A stretch of 64,000 bases of DNA, from positions 1,622,011-1,686,010 of the forward strand of contig NZ_HG964497.1 in assembly GCF_000613125.1 (NCBI RefSeq), written 5' to 3'. Shown in pieces: positions 37,867 to 47,004 of this stretch. Each line of letters starts with the position of its first letter. Positions within the stretch are counted from its first letter, which is position 1. The translations under genes and the position numbers were made by a program. The notes below the pieces were generated by a model that was not told the DNA's origin, made no database searches, and saw only the letters and a program-made list of their open reading frames with translations. The stretch comes from Bacillus sp. EB01 (lineage in GTDB: Bacteria > Bacillota > Bacilli > Bacillales > Cytobacillaceae).

Positions 37867-40239
37867 TTAGTTCCTTAATGGTTTGCCTTTGACTAGCATA
37901 TGCTGCATGCGCTGCTGGGATTTTGGCTCGGCAACGAGGCTTAGGAAGGCTTCGCGTTCGAGGTCGAGGAGATATTGTTCGTCGACTTCGGTACCGAATG
38001 GAACTTTTCCTCCTGCGATGACGTAAGCAAGCTTCTTGGCGATCTTCATGTCGTGCTCGGAGATGTAGCCGGATAGCTGCATCGCCTGGGCGCCGAGGAT
38101 GAGTGCGGCATAGCCGGTTTCACCTGTGACCGGAACTTTCTTCCGGACTGGCGGCTTGTAGCCTCCTTCATACAAGGCAAGTGCTGCCTGCTTGGCATCA
38201 TAGAGCTGGTGGTCGCTGTTTGCCGAGATGCCGTCTGCGAAGTTCAGGAAGTTGTTTTCGCGTGCTTCGGCTCCGGACATGGAGACTTTCGCTGTCGCGA
38301 TGGTTTCGAATACTTTGGCTGCGACCTTCATGAGGTCGAAGTCGACTCCTTTAGGCAGCGAGTTGAGGTGCTTGATGTAAAGCTCCTTGTTGCCGCCTCC
38401 GCCAGGGATTAGCCCGACACCTGCTTCAACGAGACCCATGTAGGTTTCCATGCTTGCCTGGATGTGGGCTGCTGGCAGACAGACTTCAGCTCCGCCGCCG
38501 AGTGTCATCTGGAATGGTGCAGCGACGACTGGCTTTGGCGAGTATTTGATTTTCATCATGGTGTTCTGGAACATCTTGACGACCATGTCGAGATCCCAGA
38601 TGTTGTCATCCTGGGCTTCCATCAGAATCATCGCCAGGTTTGCGCCGACGCAGAAGTTCTTGCCCTGGTTGCCGATGACGAGCCCTTTGTAGTTCTTTTC
38701 AACTTCGTCGATGGCGAAGTTGATCATTTGAAGAATGTCAGGACCGATTGCATTGCTCTGTGAATGGAACTCGAGCAGGAGGACGCCGTCGCCGATGTCG
38801 ATCAGGCTTGCGCCGGAGTTCTTTTTGATGACGCCTTTTTCCTTTTTGATTGCTTTCAGGTCGATTACCTTCGGATTGACTTCGAGCGGTTTGTATTCGC
38901 CGTTGTCGTAGTAGGTGTTTTCTTTATAGAAGCTTGTGCGGCCAGCTGCGAGCATATCGTAGATCCAGCCAGGAACTGTGCGGCCCTCTTCCTGCATTTT
39001 CGCAACAGATTTTTCAAGGCCGATTGCATCCCATGTTTCGAATGGCCCCTGTTCCCAGCCGAAGCCCCACTTCATCGCGCGGTCGATGGACGGAATGTCA
39101 TCGGCAATGGTGCCGAGCAGGTCCGCTGAGTAGATGAGAACCGGACTGAAGATGTTCCAGAGCAGTTCACCGGCGCGGTCGTTTGCGTATACAAGCGCTT
39201 TCAATTTATTCGCTGTGCCTTTTTCTTGTTTTGCCATTTCTGTTGCCGCGGTTTTCAGCTGCTTACGCGGTCCGTATGTGAGTGTTGCTGGATCCAGTTC
39301 AAGGATTTCCTTACCTTGCTTCAGGAAGAAGCCCTGGCCGGATTTGCTGCCAAGCCAGCCGTTCTTCAGCATCTCGTTCATAAATGCCGGTACTGTGAAG
39401 ACTTCCTTTTCTTCGCCTACTGCCCCATCCCAGACGTTTTTGGCTACATGGACAAAGGTGTCGAGTCCGACAACGTCAAGTGTACGGAAGGTTGCCGATT
39501 TCGGACGGCCGATTAGCGGACCTGTAATGGAATCAACTTCGCCGACGGAGTAGCCGCCTTTCAGCATTTCCCTCAGTGTGACGAGCAGGCCGTAGGTGCC
39601 GATTCGGTTGGCGATGAAGTTTGGCGTGTCTTTCGCAACGACAACGCCTTTGCCGAGCACGTCTTCACCGAAGGTTTTCATGAAGCTGAGTACTTCGGGG
39701 TCGGTGTGCTGGGTTGGGATGACTTCGAGCAATTTTAGGTATCTTGGCGGGTTGAAGAAGTGGGTGCCTAGGAAGTGTTTCTGGAAATCCTCGCTGCGCC
39801 CTTCCGCCATTGCTTCGACCGAGATGCCGGAAGTGTTGGATGAGACGATGCTGCCTGTTTTACGGTACTGGTCGACTTTTTCAAATACTTGCTTTTTTAA
39901 GGTGAGGTTCTCAGTGACGACTTCGATGATCCAGTCGACATCTTTGATGCGCTGGATGTCGTCCTCAAGGTTGCCTGCTTCGATGAGGTTCAAGTTTTCT
40001 TTGACTGTGAGTGGTGCCGGCTTTTGCTTGAGCAGCTTTTGGAGCGACTCGGTGGCGATCCGGTTGCGGACTTGTTTGTCTTCGAGTGTGAGTCCCTTTG
40101 TCTGTTCTGCGGCGGTCAGTTCTCTTGGGACGATGTCGAGGACAAGTGTCGGGATGCCGATGTTCGCGAGGTGTGCGGCGATCCCTGAGCCCATGACGCC
40201 AGAGCCAAGCACGGCAGCTTTTCTAATCGATTGAATCAC
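37867..40239 (-). CDS. fadN: 3-hydroxyacyl-CoA dehydrogenase / enoyl-CoA hydratase
   Basis: A bifunctional beta-oxidation enzyme, 790 residues from GTG 40237-40239, which has AAGGGGGAG six bases upstream. An upstream ATG would add an unrelated low-complexity leader made of local repeats. The dehydrogenase comes first: RKAAVLGSGVMGSGIAAHLA, TSGISVEAMAEG, FLGTHFFNPPRYLKLLEVI, KDTPNFIANRIG. The hydratase/isomerase part is C-terminal: NFCVGANLAMIL and GGGAEVCLPAAHIQA, with GLVEAGVGLIPGGGGNKEL. First gene of the fad operon; a FadR operator lies 80 bases upstream. Confidence 0.94.
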   Translation of the reverse strand: MIQSIRKAAVLGSGVMGSGIAAHLANIGIPTLVLDIVPRELTAAEQTKGLTLEDKQVRNRIATESLQKLLKQKPAPLTVKENLNLIEAGNLEDDIQRIKDVDWIIEVVTENLTLKKQVFEKVDQYRKTGSIVSSNTSGISVEAMAEGRSEDFQKHFLGTHFFNPPRYLKLLEVIPTQHTDPEVLSFMKTFGEDVLGKGVVVAKDTPNFIANRIGTYGLLVTLREMLKGGYSVGEVDSITGPLIGRPKSATFRTLDVVGLDTFVHVAKNVWDGAVGEEKEVFTVPAFMNEMLKNGWLGSKSGQGFFLKQGKEILELDPATLTYGPRKQLKTAATEMAKQEKGTANKLKALVYANDRAGELLWNIFSPVLIYSADLLGTIADDIPSIDRAMKWGFGWEQGPFETWDAIGLEKSVAKMQEEGRTVPGWIYDMLAAGRTSFYKENTYYDNGEYKPLEVNPKVIDLKAIKKEKGVIKKNSGASLIDIGDGVLLLEFHSQSNAIGPDILQMINFAIDEVEKNYKGLVIGNQGKNFCVGANLAMILMEAQDDNIWDLDMVVKMFQNTMMKIKYSPKPVVAAPFQMTLGGGAEVCLPAAHIQASMETYMGLVEAGVGLIPGGGGNKELYIKHLNSLPKGVDFDLMKVAAKVFETIATAKVSMSGAEARENNFLNFADGISANSDHQLYDAKQAALALYEGGYKPPVRKKVPVTGETGYAALILGAQAMQLSGYISEHDMKIAKKLAYVIAGGKVPFGTEVDEQYLLDLEREAFLSLVAEPKSQQRMQHMLVKGKPLRN

Positions 40240-40320
40240 ATTTGTCTCCCCCTTCTTTGCGTTCATTGATTCGTTGACTCGATGGTCGTTGAGTTGGTTA
40301 ATGGTTGGTCGTTGAGTCGT

Positions 40321-40338
40321 TGAATGAATGCTCATTCA
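40321..40338. promoter_or_regulatory. FadR operator
   Basis: TGAATGAATGCTCATTCA is a near-perfect palindrome matching the Bacillus FadR box (TGAATGA-N4-TCATTCA type). It lies between the candidate promoter and fadN, so acyl-CoA-responsive repression by FadR is expected. Confidence 0.85.
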
Positions 40339-40392
40339 TTTTCTGAGCAAAAAAATTTTGCCCTGTTGGATGATTGAGCCTCTTTACTTCTA

Positions 40393-40421
40393 ATAATAAA
40401 ATATTTAGAAAATTGGTGCAA
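40393..40421 (-). promoter_or_regulatory. Candidate SigA promoter of the fadNAE operon
   Basis: Minus strand TTGCAC, 17-base spacer, TATTAT. The transcript would start near 40385, placing the FadR palindrome in the early transcribed region where it could act as a roadblock. Confidence 0.6.
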
Positions 40422-40516
40422 CATTTAAGTTCAATATCGTATAAATTTTAACATTTAAGGCCTGACGTGGTGAATAAATAACCTTAGAATCCATACCAAT
40501 AAAATGTGTTATCAAG

Positions 40517-40551
40517 AAAGGAGATTGTTCCGAAGAAGAATCTCCTTTTTT
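40517..40551. terminator. Terminator of the double-NTPase gene
   Basis: AAGGAGATT / AATCTCCTT stem with 12-14 base loop, just past the stop at 40575. T run TTTTTT on the plus side and TTTCTT on the minus side. Confidence 0.75.
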
Positions 40552-40574
40552 AACATTTTTAATCTTATAACTTA

Positions 40575-42968
40575 CTACGCCTCTATCCCTTCTACTGGTC
40601 CTCTTCCATTCCTAACACGAATGCAGTTGTCAATTGTTGCCCTCATTTCGTTTACGTCAGGTTCCTGGCCATTGTTTGCGATAGATTTAAAATAATACTC
40701 TAAAACTAACTGAAAAAGAAATCCTGTACGTGGTATGTTTAAAGTTTGAACCAAATTTTCAATACAATCCATTATTCGTTGTAAAACAAAGCCTCCTCCT
40801 AGGGAGCCCAGTGAGGTAAAGTAATTTTTCATTTCCATCTCGGAAAATCCGGATAATTCAATTGAAGATGTATATAAGCCTGTTTCTTCCAACTCCAATA
40901 CTGATTTGCGTCCCGACAGAATCCAGCTAACGTTATCTAGTTTTTTTATTAGCCTTTTGATAAATTCCATCCCTTCTTTACTTATAAATTCGTTGTCATC
41001 CAAAAGAAAAATTAACTTTAATTGCATAATAGCAAATTTATTAAATTCACTAATCCACATCGATAGAATGTCATCTACTATTTCATTTAAATTGGCAGTA
41101 AAATCGTGCTTTGAACCATCTCTAGGTGCTTGGTCAATCCACAATGAAAAGTCTTCCCCCCATATTTTTGCGGAAGGGAAAGTATTTTTATTATTTGCCT
41201 CTAGCAATTTATTAAAGTTGGTAAAGTTCGCTCCATATTTACTTGATAACTCATGTGCAATCTTGATTAAAATACTTTTAGGATTACTATAATCAAAATT
41301 TGTAAACCTTGTAGTTATATAATTATTACTTTCTAGAATGTCCAAGCATTTGTAAGAGAAAGCTGTTTTTCCAATCCCTCCAGGACCATATACATTTACA
41401 ATCACTTTTTCTTCTCGCTGGATAAAGTTAAGTAATTGATCCATTTCTCTATCTCTAGAAATGAAAATTCTCTTATCATTATCAGGGAAAAGCCGGGAAA
41501 AAATTTGATATTGCCAGTTATCAAATTCTCTACTGTTTAGTGCTCTTTTACCAAAATAAAAAGATTCAATAAATAATTCGAGGTTGTCCATCTTTTCTAA
41601 AGACATTAATTGGTTGCTAAAATACTCGAACACTATTTTATTTGCTCGTTTTAAAAGTTCAGGTGATTCTGTTTTTAGTTCATTCACTAACACTTCACGC
41701 ATCAAATTATGCATGGTCCATGTGTTAGGTTTGTTTGATACATCATTGATAAAGGAAAAACGAAATAAATTATTGTACGCGGTAATAGGATATTGAGTAT
41801 GAAATTCTACTACTAATTTTTCAAAGAGGGATAAATCCCAGTATCTTGGAACTGCAAGCATCTTTAAGGTTTCTTTTTCATTTGTATTTAAATATCGCAG
41901 GAATCTTTCTCTCAACCGCTCATCATTTACCGGAAAATCATCTTGTGTCAACTCCCTAACAGGGCTCACTTCATTGTAAATGTCTACAGCTAAATCTAAG
42001 TAAAAAGGAACACCTAAGCTGCTTTCCATAATATATGTTTGTATATTGGTATCTTTTATATCACAGGATTCTAAAAAAGATTCCATATCTTTATTAGATA
42101 AATTATCTAAAAGATGCGGATCCAATACGTCCTTCCAACCCTTATTGATATCCTCCCAATTCAGTTTTTCTCTGCCGAGTATTACCCATATAACCTCTGG
42201 GAGATTAGCAATAAGTTCACGAACCCATTCATCCCTCTTGTGGAAACTGCCAGTTTCTCTATTATCTTCCCAAAGCGCCTCATATGTATCAATAAAAATA
42301 ACCACTGTAGTAGTAGAGTGCTTAATATATTCTTTAATGTCTTGGGCAAAAAAACCAGGTAAATATTTTTCTATTTCAGTTGGGGTTTTGCTATCGAGAC
42401 TTTCTGCAATTTTGTTCCCACTTCTATTCCACCAGTCTTTTAAATATTTATTCCAAGTAGAACTTGCAAATTTAAGTGACTTTCCTATCCAACCAACCAC
42501 TGGGGCATCCTCAATTACTGAAATCACCTCAGCTAAAAAGTCTCCATCCTCCAAGATAGAAGATAATCCAGAACCTTCATTTATTGGAACAAGTGGTTGC
42601 AGTTTCTTCCAGTAAATAGCATATGCCATTGCAAAATTCTTGAACTCTATATCAGCTGTCTTTCTTAACTCAGTACATAAATGAATCATTGCTGCACCTT
42701 GCTCACGAAATTTTTTAGTTTCAAAATTAAGTGTACAATGATAATGCTCAGTATGATTTACGATAATTTGTTCTAATTCTTCACGAAGACGACTCTTTCC
42801 AATTCCTCCAACACCATAGAAATTAAGAACAATATATTTTTCCAAATGATCTGTTTTATAATTTATTACCTTCCAAAAAGAATCCCTTGGTTTCTCTCTA
42901 TCAGTAAATTTCCGTGTGGCTCTAGGTTTTTCAATTAGGCTCTCTATTGGAAACTGTGGTTTTATCAT
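40575..42968 (-). CDS. Protein with two STAND/NB-ARC-like P-loop NTPase modules
   Basis: A 797-residue protein starting at ATG 42966-42968 behind GGGGGA. Module 1: Walker A GVGGIGKS (about residues 52-59), Walker B TVVIFIDTYEALWED (Asp 227), sensor-like WVILGREKL, and a GVPFYLDLAVDIY motif typical of STAND ATPases. A winged-helix-like part follows (about 355-440, MHNLMREVLVNE). Module 2: Walker A GPGGIGKT (528-535), Walker B KLIFLLDDNE (657-658), WILSGRKS. It ends soon after the second NTPase core, with no TPR, WD or LRR sensor and no recognisable effector domain. Function not known; related NTPases serve in signalling and antiphage defence. Monocistronic by its own terminator. Confidence 0.75.
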   Translation of the reverse strand: MIKPQFPIESLIEKPRATRKFTDREKPRDSFWKVINYKTDHLEKYIVLNFYGVGGIGKSRLREELEQIIVNHTEHYHCTLNFETKKFREQGAAMIHLCTELRKTADIEFKNFAMAYAIYWKKLQPLVPINEGSGLSSILEDGDFLAEVISVIEDAPVVGWIGKSLKFASSTWNKYLKDWWNRSGNKIAESLDSKTPTEIEKYLPGFFAQDIKEYIKHSTTTVVIFIDTYEALWEDNRETGSFHKRDEWVRELIANLPEVIWVILGREKLNWEDINKGWKDVLDPHLLDNLSNKDMESFLESCDIKDTNIQTYIMESSLGVPFYLDLAVDIYNEVSPVRELTQDDFPVNDERLRERFLRYLNTNEKETLKMLAVPRYWDLSLFEKLVVEFHTQYPITAYNNLFRFSFINDVSNKPNTWTMHNLMREVLVNELKTESPELLKRANKIVFEYFSNQLMSLEKMDNLELFIESFYFGKRALNSREFDNWQYQIFSRLFPDNDKRIFISRDREMDQLLNFIQREEKVIVNVYGPGGIGKTAFSYKCLDILESNNYITTRFTNFDYSNPKSILIKIAHELSSKYGANFTNFNKLLEANNKNTFPSAKIWGEDFSLWIDQAPRDGSKHDFTANLNEIVDDILSMWISEFNKFAIMQLKLIFLLDDNEFISKEGMEFIKRLIKKLDNVSWILSGRKSVLELEETGLYTSSIELSGFSEMEMKNYFTSLGSLGGGFVLQRIMDCIENLVQTLNIPRTGFLFQLVLEYYFKSIANNGQEPDVNEMRATIDNCIRVRNGRGPVEGIEA

Positions 42969-43231
42969 ACGATAACTATCCCCCTTAAAAATTATAATAA
43001 ATACATTTATAACTCTGAGATGATGTCTAGTGATGGATGTTGTAGTACTCAAGTAAGTGTGTTTATTTCCTTACTTACAGCATGTTACTTCGATATCAGT
43101 TGGGACTTAACCCTTGGAGCTAATTTGCTATTGTGCCAGAGACTGAGTTAGGCAGAATAGCCAAATTAAAGAACACTCTTGATGGCTTGAAAGGCTCTTT
43201 AGTTAACTTTCTCTTGCTTACCTGCTTTGAA

Positions 43232-43498
43232 TTATCTTCCTTGTTCCGCTTTCCATTGTGCATATTCTTTTCGCATGCATGCTCCGCATGGGCGGTAGCC
43301 GGCTGCAATGGCGGTTTCCTCATCGGCAAAGAAGACCCGGGTTTCCACATACCCTCCCTGTTTTATCGCTCTTAATGCAGCATGGCAATCGAGCCGTCCA
43401 TAGATTTTGGCCTTCCCGTTCCCTCCCACGGTTCCGGGTGTTGCACTCTGGTATGGCTGGCGGTTTGCATCAAGCAAGGTGTACATTTTTCCATTCAT
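43232..43498 (-). CDS. Small Ada-type zinc-binding domain protein
   Basis: An 88-residue protein resembling the N-terminal metal-binding domain of Ada. It has RLDCHAALRAI, VFFADEETAIAAGYRPCGACM, giving a Cys...Cys-x-x-Cys set that could bind zinc. I chose ATG 43496-43498 (MNGKMYTLLDANRQPYQS), which has AGGAG at eight bases. No methyltransferase or AraC domain is attached, so DNA repair activity cannot be assumed. Stand-alone versions are common in Bacillus. Confidence 0.78.
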   Translation of the reverse strand: MNGKMYTLLDANRQPYQSATPGTVGGNGKAKIYGRLDCHAALRAIKQGGYVETRVFFADEETAIAAGYRPCGACMRKEYAQWKAEQGR

Positions 43499-43709
43499 CC
43501 TATTCACTCCTCTTCACTGCTCCCGTTTTTGTGAATTTCACTATAGATAAAATGATACTTCAAAGAATGCCATTTGCAATTCAAAATATAACTAAAATTC
43601 TCGAAATTTTTAGATATTTAGAACCGTACCATATTTTAATCATAGAGTCGAAAAGAACCACATGCTACAAAAGTATTTAGTAATATATTCCTGTTTTTCC
43701 TTTAATGTA

Positions 43710-43737
43710 TTGACTCGTTAATCTAGTAAGCTATAAT
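43710..43737 (+). promoter_or_regulatory. SigA promoter for the SAM-riboswitch transcript
   Basis: TTGACT, 16-base spacer, perfect TATAAT, ending about 40 bases before the S-box. Confidence 0.75.
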
Positions 43738-43777
43738 TCAACTTAACAAAAGCATACTAATTTTATAGAAATACTCA

Positions 43778-43880
43778 CTTATCAAGAGCAGGCGGAGGGA
43801 CAAGCCCTATGAAGCCCGGCAACCGGTCATTTTTTTAATGACACGGTGCTAATTCTTGCAGCATTTAGCTGAGAGATAAG
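43778..43880 (+). promoter_or_regulatory. SAM-I riboswitch (S-box)
   Basis: Outer stem CTTATC / GATAAG, with AAGAG-GGCGGAGGGAC, ATGAAGCCCGGCAACC, GGTGCTAATTC-GCAG and TGAGAGATAAG in the canonical order. It is on the plus strand and followed by a terminator. Binding of SAM is expected to favour termination, so the gene downstream is expressed when SAM (methionine) is low. Confidence 0.95.
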
Positions 43881-43904
43881 AGAGAGGCACACTATTTTTG
43901 TGTA

Positions 43905-43938
43905 AAAACCTCTTTCTTTTGAAAGAGGTTTTTTTTAT
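43905..43938 (+). terminator. Riboswitch-controlled terminator
   Basis: AACCTCTTTC / GAAAGAGGTT stem with eight T residues. The left arm (CCTCTTTC) is complementary to the GAGAGAGG region at the 3' edge of the S-box, giving a plausible antiterminator. Confidence 0.92.
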
Positions 43939-43980
43939 ACAAAGTAACACACAGCCACTACATAAAAGGAGGATTTTCAT

Positions 43981-46356
43981 TTGGAAACGAAACGAAAAAA
44001 TGTGAAGAGAATTGTAGGGTCAGTGGTTTTAAGCGGGGTTTTGTTAACCAGCTCACTACCAGTAAATGTATTCGCTACAGAGGCGCATGCCGAAAGAAAA
44101 CAAAGCCTGTTTAACTCCGAGCACTATGATTACCTCGTTTATGATGAGATTCAGGGTAAACTCAAAGAATTTAAAAAGAGTAAGAGAGTAAATGTTGAGG
44201 TAACAGGAAAGTCATCGACTGGAAGAAATCTTTATACAGTGACGGTATCAAGCGATGGGAAAACACAGGATGCTGAGTATAAAAAACTTAGAAAATTGAT
44301 GAGTGAAAATCCTGAAAAAGCGAAGGAATTTTTGGAGGAAAATCCTCAAGTAAAGGCCCCAATTTTAATTCATGCTTCCATTCATGGAACTGAATTTGTT
44401 GGAACAGATGCTGCCCTTCAGCTAATTGAAAGATTTGCGTTTGAAAATGACCAGGAAACACAACAAATTCTCGATTCTTATACTCTCGTTTTTAATGTGA
44501 ATGCAAATCCGGACGGCCGCATTGATGCCACACGATTCAATAGGCAGGGTATTGACCTTAACCGTGATTTTATTACACAGTCACAGCCAGAGACTCAGGC
44601 AGTTATTGAACAAATCACCGAGCTTAATCCGCTTGTATTACTTGATTTACACGGCTATGTAAAGCAGCGGGGTGTAAAAAACCATCCAGGTCTTATCCTG
44701 CCGGGTACGCCTCCACATAACCCGAATTATGAATACGACCTTCAATACAAATGGATGAATCAGCAGGCCGAAGCAATGGAAGCTGAGCTTGTAAGTGAAA
44801 GGGCAAATTACCAGACAGATCTTTATAAAACTATGGAAGGCACCCATATTCCGCTCCGTGATTCCAAGGACGGCTGGGATGTTTACCCGCCGATTTATAC
44901 TCCAGCTTATGCCCAGCTCCATGGCACCTACGGCTTTACCCTGGAAGCACCAACGAATGATTGGGATGGAGTCAAGTGGCAGGTAGATGCAGTAACAGGG
45001 GCGCTTAACTTTGCTGTGGAAAATAAGCATTGGATGCTCGAAGACCAGCTTGAGATTCTGAATCGAGGCGAGGAAAATTATCATCCGAATTACGAGAATC
45101 AAAGTTTCCCTGAAGCCTATATTCTCCCAGTTAATGAAGCGGATCCGACTGTTACCGAAAAGGCCGTTCAGCATCTCCTGAACAATGATGTCGAAGTCCA
45201 GAAGGCAAACAAAGGGTTTACAGCTGAAGGAAAGACATATGAAGCCGGCACGTATATTGTTGATTTGAACCAGCCTAAAGCATCGGTTGCAAATGCATTC
45301 CTTTGGGACGGCGAGGATATCACGAACGATATAGCTGCTATGTATGACATTTCTGCATGGAGCCTGCCTGAATTGTGGGGCTTTGAAGCAGTTGAGGCAA
45401 AATCAGATTTTACTGTCCAGGCAAAGAGAGTCGATAAAGTGAAGACAAAGGGCCAATTGATTGGGAAAGGTCCTTATGTAATCCCGAACTCCTCAAACGC
45501 TGCTGTTCAACTCGTTAACGAGCTTGTTGGCAAAGAAATTCCTGTAAAACGAGATGTTCAGGGTAATTTTTATGTAGATACCAACCGGGGCAGCATTGAA
45601 AAGGAGGTAAAACAATCCGGCTTAACCGTACAATCGAGTTCAGCTGGCATTCCCACTGAAGCAGAAGCTATCACCAAAGTAAAGGTTGCTATTTTACGAG
45701 ACGGCGGTATGGGGAAAGTACAATCCCACTCAGGCGTGAGAATTGCTCTCGAGCGCCTTGGCTTTGATGTAACCGAACTTCATCCGCAGCAGGTAGCTGC
45801 TTCAGGCCTTAATGGGTTCGATGTATTTGTGTATAGCGGAAGCGCAAATTTAGTCTCATTTAACTCCAGCACTGCCAACAAGGAATTTACTCTGGCAAAT
45901 GAAGCGGAATACAACGCTTTTAAAGAAAACGTGAAAACATTTGTCGAACAGAACGGCAGATTTATTGCAGTCGGTGCGGGTGCTTCCCGTGTTGCAAAAT
46001 CACTTGGGCTGACCGAGGTGAATGTAAATACAGGTTCTTCAAGCAGCAACGGTATTGTACGGGTTGACTATAAAGGGGCCGGAATCACAGCGGGATATGG
46101 AGGCAATGACGTGGGATTTGTTTATGGTCCTGTCTGGTATACGAATACAACCAATACAAATGTCGAAGCAACCTTTGCCGCAACTCCGGACTTTTTTGAA
46201 TCCGGCCACTGGAAAAACCGTGAAGCAGCGTCAGGCCAGGCTGTTATTGTTGAAGAAAGAGACCGCCCTGTAACGCTCATTGGCCTGGAAGCAGGCTTCC
46301 GTAACCATACAGATTACTTATTCAGACTTCTATCGAATTCAATTTTTGACAAGTAA
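43981..46356 (+). CDS. Secreted M14-family zinc carboxypeptidase
   Basis: A 791-residue exported metallopeptidase. TTG start at 43981 behind AAGGAGG. Signal peptide (basic start, SVVLSGVLLTSSLPVNVFA, cut near ATEA). The M14 site is intact: H135-x-x-E138 in HASIHGTEFV, substrate Asn-Arg in GIDLNRDF (194-195), third zinc His 224 in LLDLHGY, and catalytic Glu 322 in GFTLEAP. The C-terminal half (from about residue 560) looks like a glutamine-amidotransferase/ThuA-like fold (VKVAILRDGGMGKVQSHSGV, FDVFVYSGSA). Expression is under the SAM riboswitch, suggesting use of extracellular peptides for methionine supply; that link is inference. Confidence 0.9.
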   Translation: METKRKNVKRIVGSVVLSGVLLTSSLPVNVFATEAHAERKQSLFNSEHYDYLVYDEIQGKLKEFKKSKRVNVEVTGKSSTGRNLYTVTVSSDGKTQDAEYKKLRKLMSENPEKAKEFLEENPQVKAPILIHASIHGTEFVGTDAALQLIERFAFENDQETQQILDSYTLVFNVNANPDGRIDATRFNRQGIDLNRDFITQSQPETQAVIEQITELNPLVLLDLHGYVKQRGVKNHPGLILPGTPPHNPNYEYDLQYKWMNQQAEAMEAELVSERANYQTDLYKTMEGTHIPLRDSKDGWDVYPPIYTPAYAQLHGTYGFTLEAPTNDWDGVKWQVDAVTGALNFAVENKHWMLEDQLEILNRGEENYHPNYENQSFPEAYILPVNEADPTVTEKAVQHLLNNDVEVQKANKGFTAEGKTYEAGTYIVDLNQPKASVANAFLWDGEDITNDIAAMYDISAWSLPELWGFEAVEAKSDFTVQAKRVDKVKTKGQLIGKGPYVIPNSSNAAVQLVNELVGKEIPVKRDVQGNFYVDTNRGSIEKEVKQSGLTVQSSSAGIPTEAEAITKVKVAILRDGGMGKVQSHSGVRIALERLGFDVTELHPQQVAASGLNGFDVFVYSGSANLVSFNSSTANKEFTLANEAEYNAFKENVKTFVEQNGRFIAVGAGASRVAKSLGLTEVNVNTGSSSSNGIVRVDYKGAGITAGYGGNDVGFVYGPVWYTNTTNTNVEATFAATPDFFESGHWKNREAASGQAVIVEERDRPVTLIGLEAGFRNHTDYLFRLLSNSIFDK

Positions 46357-46391
46357 AAAACACCTTTAGAGGAAACTGTGCATGCATTCAA

Positions 46392-46426
46392 TAAAGACGC
46401 GCTCCACATCGGAGTGCGTCTTTTTG
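46392..46426 (+). terminator. Terminator of the M14 peptidase gene
   Basis: AAGACGC-CTCC / GGAG-GCGTCTT hairpin followed by TTTTT, 36 bases after the stop. Confidence 0.88.
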
Positions 46427-46439
46427 GGTTCCTGCTTTT

Positions 46440-46562
46440 CCGTTTTTTTTGCACACTTTATTCATTTTATGAAGACATTTTTAAATTTACGGTACACCTT
46501 TTTTGTTTTATGAAGACTTTTTTCGTTTTATGTAACACTCTTTTCGTTTTATACGCAATCCG
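46440..46562. repeat. Degenerate tandem array, period about 21 bp
   Basis: Read on the minus strand, units of 20-21 bases begin GTGTTACATAAAACG, GTCTTCATAAAACAA, GTGTACCGTAAATTT, GTCTTCATAAAATGA, each with an A-rich tail. Units resemble those at 62839-62950. No coding function is supported. Confidence 0.65.
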
Positions 46563-46831
46563 ATTTGAAGTAGTCTCTTGGTAGATGCATTCCGGCCTGC
46601 CGTAATACTGGCAGACCGTTAAAGGATGAGTCGCTGAACAGATTGGATGGACTTTGGGCAATTTAGTAGGTGGGCGACATGAATGATTATTTGGATGTTT
46701 TTTCAGCAGCAATGGGGATTTTCAGGGTGCTGTGGATTATGTGTATTCGGATGAGGTGCATGCGTGGAGATAGGGTTACATATAAGAAAGCAGTTGGATT
46801 TAATTATGACTAAAGAATCAGGTAAAAAGTC
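46563..46831. other. Intergenic region before the c-di-GMP riboswitch
   Basis: No gene supported. A small hairpin (CTGCC / GGCAG near 46596-46615) is the only structure noted. Confidence 0.4.
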
Positions 46832-46859
46832 TTGCTTATTGGTTGAATTATCCTATAAT
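46832..46859 (+). promoter_or_regulatory. Candidate SigA promoter for the c-di-GMP riboswitch transcript
   Basis: TTGCTT, 16-base spacer, perfect TATAAT. The aptamer begins about 20 bases downstream. Confidence 0.65.
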
Positions 46860-46877
46860 AGTGATATAAACCATAAA

Positions 46878-46972
46878 TCGTACGATAATGGCAAAACCAT
46901 TGAAAAATGGTGACGCAAAGCTATAGGGGCTAAGATCAATTTGATTATGCTCGCCAGCTTCCGAATACGGAC
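46878..46972 (+). promoter_or_regulatory. Cyclic di-GMP-I riboswitch (GEMM-I)
   Basis: Canonical order of conserved parts: ACGATAATGGCAAAACC, a CCATT-GAAA-AATGG hairpin with GNRA loop, GACGCAAAGC (46912-46921), AGGGGCTAAG, ATGCTCGCCAGCTTCCGA. Downstream, CTCCT (46972-46976) is complementary to AGGAG of the ribosome site (46995-46999). This suggests translational control by sequestering the Shine-Dalgarno. No intrinsic terminator lies between aptamer and gene. Confidence 0.93.
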
Positions 46973-47004
46973 TCCTACGATTTGTGTTCATTTAAGGAGG
47001 AACT

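Noticed and set aside
36707-40234. Several long plus-strand open frames across fadA and fadN
   Set aside because: They lie opposite strongly conserved beta-oxidation genes in higher GC DNA, and lack start context; they are antisense shadows.
46440-46562. CRISPR array
   Set aside because: Units are contiguous and degenerate with a 21-base period and have no unique spacers. No cas genes are in the window.
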